From Thereva unica (taxonomy: Eukaryota > Arthropoda > Insecta > Diptera > Therevidae), in contig OX465282.1 of the NCBI GenBank assembly GCA_949987705.1, positions 85,052,070 through 85,116,069 of the forward strand: DNA of 64,000 bases. Reading direction: 5' to 3'. A program made the position numbers and the translations under genes. This document shows positions 44,300 to 55,506 of this stretch, one piece after another; position 1 is the first letter of the stretch, and each line of letters opens with the position of its first letter. Under the pieces are notes generated by a model that saw only the letters and a list, made by a program, of their open reading frames with translations, was not told the origin of the DNA and ran no database searches.

Positions 44300-46639
44300 A
44301 TTCGATTTCAAATTTATAATAAGGGTATTCATTTCACTTCGTAAATTCTTCGTATTTGTCGTACTTGTCGTACTTCGTAGTTATTCGTAGTTTTTGTAGT
44401 TCATTTCCATATATTTTTTAACTACGACATTTTGCGTGAAATAAGAAGCTACTGAGTTTCTAAAACGCCTTCGTAATTTTAAATTGTCGTAGTGGATGTT
44501 GACATTTGTCAGCTGTTTTGAATTATTTAATTGAATTTAATTTCTATGAATTTAAAATATGCCTAGGGAAACATTGAGAACAGCTTTATCGATTAAAGCT
44601 TCCAATAATTTTTGTTTTTCACTTTTTCTAGGGATTTTCTCAAAAACCAACCTATTTTGAAGGTAAACATCACACCTTCAATATTACGAAATATGAAAAA
44701 AAATGACCTACGAAAAATATTCAATGTAGTCGTTCATGTCAATTGAACTACGAAGCTACGAAACTACAAAACTACAAAAACTTGAAAAGTGAAATGAATA
44801 CCCTTAATATACATATAATCTTAGCGCAACGAATACTTTCTGCTGCATAAGTTGCAGATATTTTTGACGCAACTGCATTGTCGAACGTTTGACAATAGTC
44901 AGTTTGCATTTCCGAACGCTTGATTATCATTAACTGCAATACCGAACGAATGAGTTGTGTCTACTGCAGTGCAGATGACGTTTCCGAACGCAGCCATAGT
45001 AAAAGTTTAGACGTTATGGTTAGATATTTGGATTTGAAGAGCCTTGACAGACTATAGTAGGCTTTGTTGACTTTAAGCAATCGTGCGCGTATTTCTGGTT
45101 CCATGCTATTGTCGGCTGCTACTATTGACCCAAGGTAGGTAAATGATTTTACCACGTCAAACTCGTGTTCCGCTACCTTGATTGTGGGACCAATGTTAGG
45201 TGTTCTTGTAGTCGAGGCCACCATGTACTTTGTTTTGCTTTCGTTAATGTGCAGTCCCAGATTTCCTGCCGCTTGCTCAATCTGAGTGAAAGCTTCTTGT
45301 ACAGCTGTTGTTGTTCTTCCAATGTTGTCAATGTCGTCTGCGTAAGCCAGTAATTGGGTGGACTTGTAGAGGATTGTACCCCTTGATGTCACGAATCTCG
45401 GAGCACTTTCTCCAACGCCAGGCTGAAAAGGAGGCAGGCCAGACCGTCCCCTTGTCGGAGTCCATTATAGATGTTGATTGGTCTGGACAGTGTTCCGGAT
45501 ATCTTTACTTGGCTTGACACATTGGTCATGGTCAACCTACATAGTCTTGTCAGTTTGTTGAGGATGCCGAATTCTCTCATGGCTTTGTAGAGTTCTACCC
45601 TGGCTATCATAGGCGGCTTTAAAGTCTATGAAGAGGTGTTGAATTGAGTTTTGAAACTCTAAACATTTTTCCATAGCCTGCCTCAAGGTGAAAATCTGAT
45701 CAGTCGTTGATTTTCCTGGGCTGAAGCCACACTGGTAATGGCCTATGATGTTTCTGGCGTATGGGGCCATCCTGTTTTGTAGGATAGCGGAGAATATCTT
45801 ATACACGGTACTCAACAACGTTATACCGCGATAATTAGTGCACGCTGTGATATCTCCTTTTTTGTGTACCGGACAGAGGATGCCTTTTCTCCAGTCTTCT
45901 GGCAACACTTCCTGCTCCCATACTTGCACAATTAATTCATGAATCGGTGTAATGTAGGCCCTCCATATTTAACCAGCTCCACTGCGATGCCGTCTGCACC
46001 CGAGGCCTTGTTGGTTTTGAGCCGGCTGATGGCTCTGCTAACTTCTTCTATGCTTGGTGGCGGCAGCATAGCATTGTCATCAGATATTGGTGGAGCCTCC
46101 GAATCCTCAGTTAGCTCGCCATTTAGCAATATGAAAGTGCTCTTCCCATCGCTGTAAGACGCCTTTAGGATCGGTGATCAGATTCCCTTCTTTGTCCTTG
46201 CAGTATGTGCAACGTGGTGTGAATTGCGTCATACTGCGGACTCTTTGGTAGAACTCCCGCGCCTGGTGCGGCCGTCGTTCTCTGTACTGTTCTAGCTCAC
46301 AGACGAAATTTTTTTCCCAGGCTTCCTTTTTTCGTCTGTGAATTCTCTTTTCTTCTTTTCTGAGCTCTTTATAGTTCTCTTCGCGTGCCCGTGTTCTCTG
46401 AGACTGCTACATGGCTCGGTACGCAGTTATGAATTAGTAGTCGAATTAAATACACCATTTATAACTCAAGAACGGCTGGACCGAATTTTATGATTTTTGA
46501 TTTGTTGGATTTGTCTCCGCCCAGAATAGCAGATTAACTATTAAAACATCACGAAAAACAAATTTATGAAGAAAATTAATTTTCTCATACATTTTTTATG
46601 GAATGGCTTTTTTAATATCTCGAGAACGGATTGATTGAT

Positions 46640-47410
46640 TTCGATGAATTTTGTTCTTTGTTCGCCTCTGCCTCGAGAAGTGTCTTCGTGCATTGGAAAA
46701 GTAAGAAAATCAGTAATACTTCTTCTGGGATAGCGGCCAAGTTGCTAGAAGAATGCCTAAGGGTTCATTCAAAGTTGAAATTGCCGTTAAACCTTCAAAC
46801 AATGGAAAAACCGACTTCCAAAATTGCCAAACACTCAGCGATGGCCAAAGTTTTGGTAGCAAGTAAAATCATCAACTTTTCACCAAACTCTGCCAGCCAT
46901 TCCAAGATCGAACGCTGCCGATGATATATACGCTAGCCTTAAGTCATCGACTCCGCGGCACTATAAAAAGACACTTCAGCTGATTACTAGATAATATGCG
47001 AGTTGCCTTGCCAAACGATCCATCTGCCGAATACGGAAGCAATTGCTGACTATCGTTAAGGGCCGTGTTCCTGTCGACAAATCGAACGGATTGATTTCGT
47101 TTTCGCCTTTATATTTTAACATTATAATAAATCAAAAAATTAAAACTTTATGAAGTGAAAACTTCTTTAGGCACAATGGGCCCTTTTTGGACTGAAGTTA
47201 AAGCTAAAAACTTGCGTCATGCGCACTTCGATTTTGAACATCTTGATGATATTATGTCATGGGTACCAAAGGAAAGGGTGTGTGCAGGAATCAAAAGCAG
47301 ATTAGTCTGCAAGATTAGTTAAACAGCGTAAGCGATCTGAAGAAGTTTCCGAAAAGCAGCGTTATGTCCATCGTGCAAATTCCAAGGAACTAACTAAGTC
47401 GAGGTTGTTC
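46640..47410 (+). pseudogene. Helitron helicase (Pif1-like) remnant
   Basis: Plus strand 46710-46900: NTSSGIAAKLLEECLRVHSK, LKLPLNLQTMEKPTSKIAKH and SAMAKVLVASKIINF. This matches the Walker A-proximal part of Helitron Pif1-type helicases ('ASSGIAATLLxGGRTAHSxxKLPLN...'), followed by decayed sequence. Further on, around 47330-47400, are basic frames such as KQRKRSEEVSEKQRYVHRAN of unclear origin. No Rep (HUH) domain seen. It lies just upstream of diverged satellite units of the 128-bp family. Confidence 0.6.
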
Positions 47411-47429
47411 TAAAGAATTATGTAATCCA

Positions 47430-47876
47430 CCAGTTTGTGTTGGCCGCCATGTTTAATTTACAATGACGCCATATAGCTTATTGTATTCTTCTTATCGCAC
47501 AGTTTCCTTTGATACCCATGTCGCGAGTGTCGTGAAGGAAATGGAAATCCACCCTCTTGAGACGGCCACCAATGATCTAACGGTATATTGAGTATACAAT
47601 GTTGCTTATTGTATTCAACTTATGATACCCTATCATTTGATACGCATGTCGAAAGGGTTGTGAATACAATAATAATACGCCCTCTTCAGACAGCCGCCAT
47701 GAAATCTACCGTTATATTAAGTATACTATCTTGCTTATTGCATTCTACTTATCATACCCTTTCATTTGATACCCATGTCGCGGGTGTTGTGAAGAAAATG
47801 GTAATCCGCCCTCTAGAAATGGCCGCCATGAATCTAACCGTATATTGAGTAAACTATATCGCTGATTGTATTTTAA
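47430..47876 (+). repeat. Diverged 128-bp satellite units (about three)
   Basis: Units with TTGATACCCATGTCGCGAGT, GATACGCATGTCGAAAGGGT and GATACCCATGTCGCGGGTGT, each followed by '...ccctcttgagacggccgcca' variants and 'gtatactat-ttgcttattg'. Spacing is again about 128 bp. Much more diverged from each other than the units at 41150-43082. Confidence 0.85.
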
Positions 47877-48010
47877 AAGTGAAAAGTGAAGGCAGACTAA
47901 AAGTGGGTATTTTAGTCTTGTTTGTGAAAAGCATAAGCTCTATATTTTCCAGGTTAACGGATAGCCCGCAGCAGTTGTTATCTCTAGCCGTTTTGTGCTC
48001 GCGTCTGCAG
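47860..48010 (-). pseudogene. LINE reverse transcriptase fragment
   Basis: Minus strand CCGLSVNLENIELMLFTNKT, then KIPTFSLPSL, the same RT region as at 11655-11890 ('GLSVNPxKTE'). Its 5' side reads LQICRREHKTARDNN. Short and isolated. Confidence 0.7.
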
Positions 48011-48512
48011 ATCTGTAAATTTGGTTTCTTGATAATAGAGATGGAGAAAAGTGCTTTATTTGTTTGCATTAAACATATCGTTAAAAAATACTTCGAGTGC
48101 TCTCAGTAATGGAGTTTGCGCATATTTGCTTTTGCATTAGGTACATTAAAGCAAGCATGTGTTTACAGTTAATAAATGGAAACATGCGAAGCAACTATGG
48201 CAAGTTTTTCGATAGTCCTGCGAACAAGTTTCAAAGGAGAAGAAGACACTTCGATATCAAATGTGAAAGAATTGGTTGTCAACAGAAAATGGATAAGAAG
48301 TATATTAGTAGGGAAAATATATAAAAGAACGTCAAAAATGGCAATTAATCAAGGCCATATTTAACTGTGGCGAAACAACTTCACTAGTGCATACTTGCAT
48401 GCATGATTTTTTGGTGGATGCTGGTCCGACTAGCGCATTTTGCCCATGCGAGTATGCCTTATTAAAAACACCCTTCAGTTGAAAAAATTGTGTTCCTTTT
48501 TTCTATTTTTTA

Positions 48513-49503
48513 TGGAGCTCATCCACGGGTCAACAAGCTGCCCAAAATGAGTAGTGTAAAGAGTTGGTGGTTTACCACAAACGCTTCAACTGAGTTGACA
48601 TTTCAACTGTCAATTCGATATTTTATAAGCAATTTGAAAGTTAAATGAAATTGTAGAAATTCCGCGATTAAGTTTTACAATAATAAAAAATGAAGAACGA
48701 TGATTTTTTAGATTTATTATAATTTTTTTATTTATTAATATGAATATTTATATGTTTTAAAATATAAATTAAATTCTAAAAATATAAATTATGAAAATAA
48801 TTTAATATTATGGAACTTTCATAATTTAAATTAAAAATAATGAAAATATAAACTTGAAAAAAAAAAATATATTCTTGGAATTTAAGGCCCAATTACTATG
48901 GCCGGATGAGAGCGGAACAGAATCGGATTGAATTGTCAAAGTGGTTTTCCTAGCATGCGTTTTCCATTTGAGTGATTATAATGAACGCATTTGAGTGGAT
49001 TCGTTTTCGTTGGTTTAGAAATCGCCGGATTGGGCTGTCAGCAGGTTTGTAAACATAGCATTTTATTTGCTTTTTTATAATTTAAAATATGTTTTGTGAT
49101 GAACAATTAATAGAAGAAGTTAAAGAAAACGAATTATTAGTGTAATAAGGCGAAAAATGATAATAAAAATATACAAAACACTTTGACGTTTAAACGCGAG
49201 CAGATCCGTTCTTTGTAATCAGTATAGTTTCATACCCGCTTCGGTGCGTTCTTTTGACATTTCAATCCACATAGATCCGTTCATTGTAATTGGGCCTTTA
49301 GGCTCAATTCATCCAAGTAGTTTGCCAAACTGCAACACACAGCGCGACTAGTGGCCCAAACTGTAACCGCCCCTATAAAATTAAAAGATTTTGATTTATC
49401 CCAACTGAAACCCCAACTGTCAAATCAGCTGCCTCACACACGCTGCGATTCAAAGCCAACACAACTCAGTTTGGGCAACTAGTTGGCCCGTGGATGGGCC
49501 CCA
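48513..49503. mobile_element. Harbinger-type MITE, 991 bp including a nested MITE
   Basis: Ends TGGAGCTCATCCACGGGTCA (left) and the complement of TGGGGCCCATCCACGGGCCA (right). TTA flanks both (48510-48512 and 49504-49506). Another MITE (48885-49297) is inserted inside, leaving about 575 bp of its own. No coding. Confidence 0.85.
48885..49297. mobile_element. Harbinger-type MITE, 413 bp, nested
   Basis: Ends AGGCCCAATTACTATG and the complement of AGGCCCAATTACAATG. TTA at 48882-48884 and 49298-49300 is the target duplication. The terminal GGCCCAATT is close to GGGCCTAATT of Harbinger H1. Lies wholly inside the 48513-49503 MITE, so it is the younger of the two. Confidence 0.88.
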
Positions 49504-49541
49504 TTAGTTTCTAACATGTTTACTCGGAAAAGTTATTTTAG

Positions 49542-49651
49542 ATCCCAAACGCAAAGTGAAAACGCAAATCGGAGCCCTTTTATCGCGCAGAAATTTACAT
49601 GCTTTTCTCTCTGTTGCACGAACGTTTGCGTCTACACTTTGCGTTTGGGAT
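49542..49651. other. Short inverted repeat element, 110 bp
   Basis: ATCCCAAACGCAAAGTG...ACGCAAA and its complement at the right end. No convincing target duplication. Possibly a small MITE. Confidence 0.6.
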
Positions 49652-51735
49652 GTGAAAGGACCCTAAACCTTTACAGATTACTTTTCACTGTGACATTATA
49701 TACATATGCAATGGAAAATTTATTCCAGGTGCTGTTCTACTGTTCTACATTTTAACAAATGCATTAAATTTTACTTCGTTACAAAAAGCTTCGTTTGTAA
49801 TGGCGTAAACAATGTAACGGCGTTTACTCCATTACAGAAACCCCCAGTCGTTAATTTAAAACACGTGTTACCATGACTCTAATCAGCGTACCAAAAGGCA
49901 GCTACCATAAAAATTTCTCATTCTCATAAGGAATCCTGTTCATTGTATTACACATGTGAAATCTCTCCCCAGGTAAAAATCCCTCAAACATATCAAATTG
50001 ATTTTCTGCTTGGTCAACTAATGTCGCCTCATTTTTTAACCAGCATCGCATTTACAATTTTTCAAAAAAAAATCAAAATTAGGCGATCGCGCAGGTCATA
50101 TAGCCGGGATTGACGCGGGAGTCCCTGCTAATGAATTAGCTACGGAAGAAAACGGGTACTCCAAGGTGCTCAGACAGTCGTCCAAGGTAGCACAGTGTCG
50201 GCCGAAAGAAAGGTGGAGAAGAACAAGAAGAGGAGATGATACAAACGAGAAAATAAAATCCATGTCAAAAGCAATTTACTTTCTGTGGGGCTACCGTGAT
50301 ACGCGCAGTCAGAAACTTTTGATGTTGGGAGCGACGCCGCTAAGAAAAATTTAATACGCACCGACGTTTGGCCCTTCAAGACCACTTCACATGGACATTA
50401 CCATCGCGTCTGCACTAATATATCTTGGACGGTATCCAAGTGGATAAAACAGCGCTAATCGCGATTGCTGTCCACGTGATCCCAGCATTTAAGGCCGGCG
50501 AGGGGGCAGGAACACGCGGCCAGTATGCAAAGAGGGCGCTTCGTTCGCCTTTCGTTTTCAACAGCAGCGATTTAAGCTGCAACTTTGTTGCAATTATGGC
50601 GGGTTTTTTTCTTTCGAATTGCACTTTTTGACAATGTCAATATCAAGATTCATGTCATTTTTCGGGGCAACTAATTAAAGGGCTGCGGGGTCCTGCCGGA
50701 ACTTCTGAAGTCCCGCTACACATGCTGATGCTACACATTAATTAGTCCTGAAGGGGATGCTGTACCGCATCCCTTACCGCAGCCGCTTTTACAGCGGAGT
50801 TTATTGAAGATTTTAAGGACCGCTTGAAGAGGTTAGATGGATAGAAACCTTTCTGGCCCTCATCCTTGCGGCCTAAAAAGGTACAAGTGCACTTGATAAT
50901 CTCCTTCCTGTTTACTTACCGCCAAGGATTTCCTTTGAACGGCCGCCCGCAAACCACCGAAGGTAATTTCATGTGACGTTTTTTTATTTATTTAATTTTT
51001 TTCATTTCATTTCATTTTCCCTTTTCTTTGCCGTATTTCGGTAGTAGTAGTTTTATTTATCTATTCGTTTATTTGAGATTGAGGGCAATTTGTCTCGGTA
51101 ATGGCGGCATGTGGCTGATGACTATTTGGTTAGCACATCTTCAAATATAGGTCCCGATCCTATCTATGAAAATGTTAGCTCCTTTGAAGGTTCCGCCGTC
51201 TTGGATTTAATGTAATTTATTGCGTGCTCTGAATTTTACCAGACATAAGCTGTACTTCCTCATGAGCACTTATGGCTTGTCTTGAGACTTTTTTATCACA
51301 CATCATAAATTTGTAGTTATTTGTATCCATTATGAAAAGTGTAGATATGTAAAAAAAAGTAAATTTCCTAAAGTTGGTTTTTTACACTGTGGCGCCATGG
51401 TGTAAGTTAAAGGATTAAGTAAATATATATTACAACTAAAATGATAAAAACTGTTAGCATACAGACAAAAAAATATTGGATCAAAAAATAAAAAATGTTA
51501 GGGGCTGTTTCTGACTAAGATTGTTCAAAAGATATTTAATCTGTACACATACATACATAATTCAAAATTGATTTTAGAAGTTTTAGCATCAAATATAATT
51601 ATGTTTTTTTTAATTTGAAAATGTCAAAAACAAAAAAGCAAAAAACAATAAAATATAATTTAAGTTATTTTGCAATGTAAATATGGGAGGGGCGAATGGC
51701 TAACAAAGCCCTCAGAAAATAGTGGTACCCAATTG
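49652..51735. other. No recognised gene
   Basis: Includes 50160-50990, noticeably less AT-rich, with overlapping frames at 50166-50354 and 50415-50631 that match no family I know, and a hairpin GGGATGCTGTACCGCATCCC near 50754. The rest is AT-rich. Confidence 0.35.
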
Positions 51736-51850
51736 GCCTTCTACTTCTGCTTTAACGGCTCTACAACCGGCATCCGGTCCTGGCCTCTCGCAACTGTTCT
51801 CTGCACCCGTCCCGATTCTGAGCCGATGTCATCCAGTTTGGCATCCCTAA

Positions 51851-52005
51851 AGGCCCCCATACACGGTCAAATTGGATGTTCATCGAAGTGCGGATGTACA
51901 ACCAAAACTATCGATTGTGGGCCGGTCGCCCGATCAAAATACGTTGGCCTTATGGGTTTGACGAAAATCTGGATGTACATCCAATTTAACCGTGTATGGG
52001 GGCCT
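51851..52005 (-). mobile_element. Harbinger-type MITE, 155 bp (copy 2)
   Basis: Same family and length as 7789-7943, inverted. Ends AGGCCCCCATACACGGTCAA and complement. TAA at 51848-51850 and 52006-52008. The empty site is visible in the paralogous LINE at about 39397 ('gcatccctaaactctgag'). Confidence 0.93.
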
Positions 52006-52035
52006 TAAGCTCTGAGTGTCCTGGTCTACGCCATC

Positions 52036-53350
52036 CAGAGACGGCGCTTGGGGTTTTTGCGCCCGGTGCACTATGTCACATTGCGCCCCATATGCTGTTC
52101 ATTTTTGAAGGATAGTGGAAAAGTCACCATCTCCTCGCTGAATAGGAGAAATAGTTTTCATAGTTTGCACAAAAATTTAAGATTGAACCATAATAATGTG
52201 TATAATATAAAAAAAATATTACATAGGTAGGAAGGTGCACATAGGTCAACATCCAACCAACAAAAATCTGCTGAAAATGTCGTTTGCGGAGAAGAGAATA
52301 AGCGAAACGATGGGCGGCCGATTTTTTGAACCTCTGAATGCCGGAATTTTTGAATCAACTTTTTGACAGCTGTGTAGTTGTTGTGGTTTTGCTAGTAAAA
52401 AAAAGAAAAGCGATAGCAGAAGAGAGAATTAATATCTAAAGGCAACAATAACAAGCTAAAGCATTCTAACGTATAGTTTGTTGGAAAAGTTGGCTCTTGT
52501 GAAACCCGAGTTGGCTCTTCATCGAATTTCAGAAGGGAATGGACCATAACAGCCAATTTTTATAGGTTTCGCCTACCGAACTGCGCAAATTCGAGCAAAT
52601 TGATGTACTGAGCTTCAATTTTTCCCTGAGTTCCTTTACAGTTTCACATATTGAACTCAGACAAAAATAAAGCCTGAGTTCGCCCAACAGAACATGAAAT
52701 TGAGATTGAAAGTAAAAGCTTGCTGAAAAGAGAGTAATCAACTGGAACAATGAAATATTATTCCAGTGAGTTTTTGTATTGCTAACATCTGACGAGAAAG
52801 CAACAACAGTTTCAAGCATGAACTGGACATGCCAGCCAGTGAAGCCACTTATACAAATTGGATTGAACTTTATTGAACTGAGGCCGGTGAAAAAAGGACA
52901 ATTAAAGGCAAGGTCTCGCCACTTCTCATTTCGTTTATTTACATCTTTTAACAATTCTTGAAACAAAAATTAAAAGTGCAGCAACAGCGCCCTCAAATTT
53001 ATATCAATCTTGGTGTTGACCAATAAACAATTCACAGCCATCGGAAAAAAAATTCCTTTGTGTGAATGAATATGGTACTTTTTACAGAATTTTCAAAAAG
53101 TGCTCCAAATAAATGAGAGATATTTATCTCAGTTGGATCTCTGGAAACTTCCTGCACGAGGAGAAGTGAAATTTCCCCGTTTTATCTTGCATGAGAAAGT
53201 GCAGGGACATAAAGTGGGCGAACTTGTTTAATTTCTTGAACCCGTGAGAATTCTTTTCAATTTTTAATTCAAGTTTTAATTTTTTTTGCGCCCTGACAAA
53301 CTGCGCCAAGTGCAAGTGCACCACTCGCACCTATGAAAGCGCCGCCCCTG
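52036..53350. mobile_element. hAT-like element, 1315 bp
   Basis: ACGCCATC at 52028-52035 and 53351-53358 is an 8-bp target duplication. Ends CAGAGACGGCGCTT and the complement of CAGGGGCGGCGCTT are CAG-starting TIRs of about 14 bp, both features of hAT elements. A 145-codon minus-strand frame (52529-52966) and a plus frame (52779-52961) are not recognisable as hAT transposase, so it is probably a non-autonomous or badly decayed copy. Confidence 0.8.
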
Positions 53351-53639
53351 ACGCCATCCTTCCAGCTTAGGCTGGGTCTCCGCACTCCGTAGGTCTTACC
53401 GCAGAGATTTTTCCAAGCAGACTCATCTTCACTCATACGAGCTAGATGCCCTGCCCACCGGAGCCTACCGAGCTTTATTTCCTTCACAAGATCTATGTCG
53501 CGATAGCGCTCGTAGATCTCATCATTGTAGAGTCTCTGGAATCGTCCTTCCTCACGTACGGGGCCAACAATCCTCCGATGTAGATAAATGAGCTCACAGA
53601 AAAAGCGAAAAACGCGGCAACCGCAGGCAACAGTAAGGT

Positions 53640-53857
53640 GCTGTACTAAATCACTAAACAGCTGTCGAGAAAGCACTCTACTCAGAAAGGGACGCTCCTG
53701 CATAGCGCATATTAACACCTTGCGAATCATAGTGAAGCAGTCTACTGAGTTCCGATCCCCCCCCGTTTACCTTTCTTTCGTAGGCTATGGAAAAGCGTTC
53801 CACTCGGTTAATAGGAGCTTTATGTGGCAGACTCTACAGAAACGTGGACTGCCTTTT
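53640..53857 (+). pseudogene. LINE reverse transcriptase fragment
   Basis: INTLRIIVKQSTEFRSPPVY, then LSFVGYGKAFHSVNRSFMWQ and TLQKRGLP: the RT palm region ('xIDYEKAFDSVNRxxxWxxLxxxGLP'), with the first catalytic Asp changed (YGKAF for YEKAF context). Sequence switches at 53858 to an unrelated repeat. Confidence 0.75.
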
Positions 53858-54010
53858 TTATGTGAAAGACTAGAGTCTCAGAAAAGAGCCTTTATACTGT
53901 TGACAATCTATTTTCTTTGTATAGAGTGCAATGTCGAACAGCAGCTCTAGTCGGGGAGGAAGGAGCTGCCACAACCTATCCGTGATATTTTTACTTTGAC
54001 ATCGGGGCAT
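53858..54010 (+). repeat. Short dispersed repeat shared with 57750-57890
   Basis: 'gtgaaagactagagtctca', 'cagcagctctagtcgggga' and 'ggaaggagctgccacaacc' recur at 57750-57890 with about 10-15% difference. It lies in the middle of LINE sequence. Origin unknown. Confidence 0.7.
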
Positions 54011-54289
54011 CGAGAAACAGCTCGCTGGAGTGTTATGTCCCCTGAAACGAGTTGAATCTCATAAACCAACCGATGACATCGGCTTTGGTGGAGCGGGGAA
54101 GGGCTAAGGAAGGCTATGACGGGAGGAATCAGGAATGTAAAGAGGGAAGAATAAAGAAGGGAAGTTATGTAGGTGGGAAAGTTGAAAAGACGACGGACCG
54201 TTTGGTTGGAGAGGATTCTACCTGGGACCGCTGGGATGGTAACCAGACGCCTTACTCTCTAGGCTCCCCATAAAATAATAGAATTGATA

Positions 54290-54720
54290 GCCCTAAACAA
54301 CAATTCCAAATGTAAAGTTATCCATAATAGAAAATTATCCGACAGCTTTGAGGTGCGTCCAGGAGTACGACAAGATGCCTACTTTCGCCTTTACTATTTC
54401 TTATAGTAATAAACTTCATTTAATGAAGAACTATGGCGCCGTGCCGGCCAAGAAAGAATAGACGACCAAATCAGGTGAAGGAAATGGAATTGGATTGGCC
54501 GCACCATGCGACGCGAATAACAAAATCTAGCCAAACAGGCCCTTGACTGCTATCCGCAAGGATCCCGTCTTGTCGGAAGAACTAGATCAAAGTGGAGGAG
54601 GACCCTACTAGCAGAGGCAACAACAACTGACAGATCCTGGTCAGAGCTGAGAGCTGTGCCGCAAAACAGAGTCCGCTGGAGGGCAACTGTTTCCGTCCTA
54701 TGTCCCATGAGGGATTAAAG
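54290..54720 (+). pseudogene. LINE fragments: RT palm and C-terminal tail
   Basis: KCKVIHNRKLSDSFEVRPGV and RQDAYF (54310-54400) are the RT region before the active site. After an internal deletion, the tail follows: AGQERIDDQIR, RKWNWIG, QALDCYPQGSRLVGRTRSKW, RSWSELRAVPQNRVRWRA (54445-54690). The tail belongs to the same family as the insertion at 24659-24990. Confidence 0.75.
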
Positions 54721-55506
54721 AAGCATAAAGTAAGGTAAAGCTGACGTACTATAAGAAGCCTTTTTTTGGGTAGAAGTTGTGTGGTGAGGGCTGCCTATAG
54801 TCCGATATGTACTTATGGTATGGATAGCTCTTTGAGGTCTACAAATGGAAGGAAATTATAAAATGCGCACCGACAACCTGCAACAGAGTACAGAGGTAGC
54901 CCTATTGAACCGACTGAAAATTAAGTCTTTTGTGCTATTGGTAAATCAACCATGTGATAACCGGAACATAATTCTTATTAGAAAGGATAACAAGTTACAA
55001 TGAATATAACTCACATATAATATGAATCACTGTAATATCCCTTAATGTTTGTTTATTGGCAAAAAGGACATATGTATGTAATTTTACAATCTACGCGAAT
55101 GTAATGCTGTCACTGCCAGATATTGTTCTTTCAATTGTGCAAAAGGTTAAATATTAATTCTAGTAAAAAAAACACGAGCTAAGAACAATTATTTTTTTAT
55201 TGAAAAAAAAAAACAAAATGCAAGCCAAGTCAAATCTAATAAATCACACGTCCGTCGCCAACGCTTGCTTGTTAAATTGTGTCAGAGTTTTATTATTAAT
55301 TTACAATTAATTGTTCAATTAGAGTGAGAGCGGCAGCGTGCGTCGACGGCATGAAGCGTCGGTAAAGGAACGGCAGTAGCAGCGTTTAACGACGGCAGAA
55401 TTATAATAGAAGGTCAAAAAAATAATTTTAAAAAATATTTGAATTTCCATTGATTGTCATTTTTGTAGTTTCGCAAAGTGGTTTTTCCCGTTTTAATGTT
55501 TTCCAA

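Larger units (their letters stand above)
39746..44995 (+). mobile_element. PIF/Harbinger element 'H2', 5250 bp including a 2.4-kb insertion
   Basis: Ends GGCTGCTTTCGGTATCGTCA (left) and the complement of GGCTGCGTTCGGAAACGTCA (right). ATA at 39743-39745 and 44996-44998 is a three-base target duplication. It contains a plus-strand transposase (39910-43601) and a convergent minus-strand Myb/SANT-type gene (43637-44299), the same layout as H1 but a different sublineage. It sits inside a LINE and is itself hosting the satellite-bearing Helitron-like element. Confidence 0.9.
39290..46425 (-). pseudogene. RTE-like LINE split by Harbinger H2
   Basis: Minus strand, 5' part (46425-44996): KRIHRRKKEAWEKNF, SRAISRLKTNKASGADGIAV, GILCPVHKKGD, NYRGITLLSTVYKIFSAIL, GHYQCGFSPGKSTTDQIF, FIDFKAAYDS, LRQGDGLACLLFSLALEKV, LLAYADDIDNIGR (catalytic YADD intact) and VVKSFTYLGSIV up to ITSKLLL. 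The 3' part resumes at 39742: YKTMVLPVLTYASETWVLSK, VFERKILRRIVGPVC, LARMSED and GRPNLRWKDGVDQDA, ending in a GAA-rich tail at about 39290. SKLLL joins YKTM in frame when the Harbinger and one TAT are removed. Frameshifts and stops mark it as dead; the endonuclease is missing. Confidence 0.88.
51738..53583 (-). pseudogene. RTE-like LINE 3' fragment, interrupted twice
   Basis: Same family as 39290-39740. On the minus strand, 53583-53351 gives RRIVGPVREEGRFQRLYNDE, IYERYRDIDLVKEIKLGRLR and WAGHLARMSEDES. The last approximately 265 bp (GRRPWME... to the tail) lies at 52035-51738. A hAT-like element (52036-53350) and a 155-bp MITE (51851-52005) sit inside. Alignment with 39290-39600 shows both insertion points cleanly. 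Confidence 0.85.

Noticed and set aside
52529..52966. 145-codon minus-strand frame as a hAT transposase
   Set aside because: No hAT motif could be read; only the TIRs and 8-bp duplication support the hAT label.
54052..54273. 73-codon plus-strand frame as a gene
   Set aside because: Gly/Lys/Glu-rich chance frame between two LINE fragments; no conserved motif.
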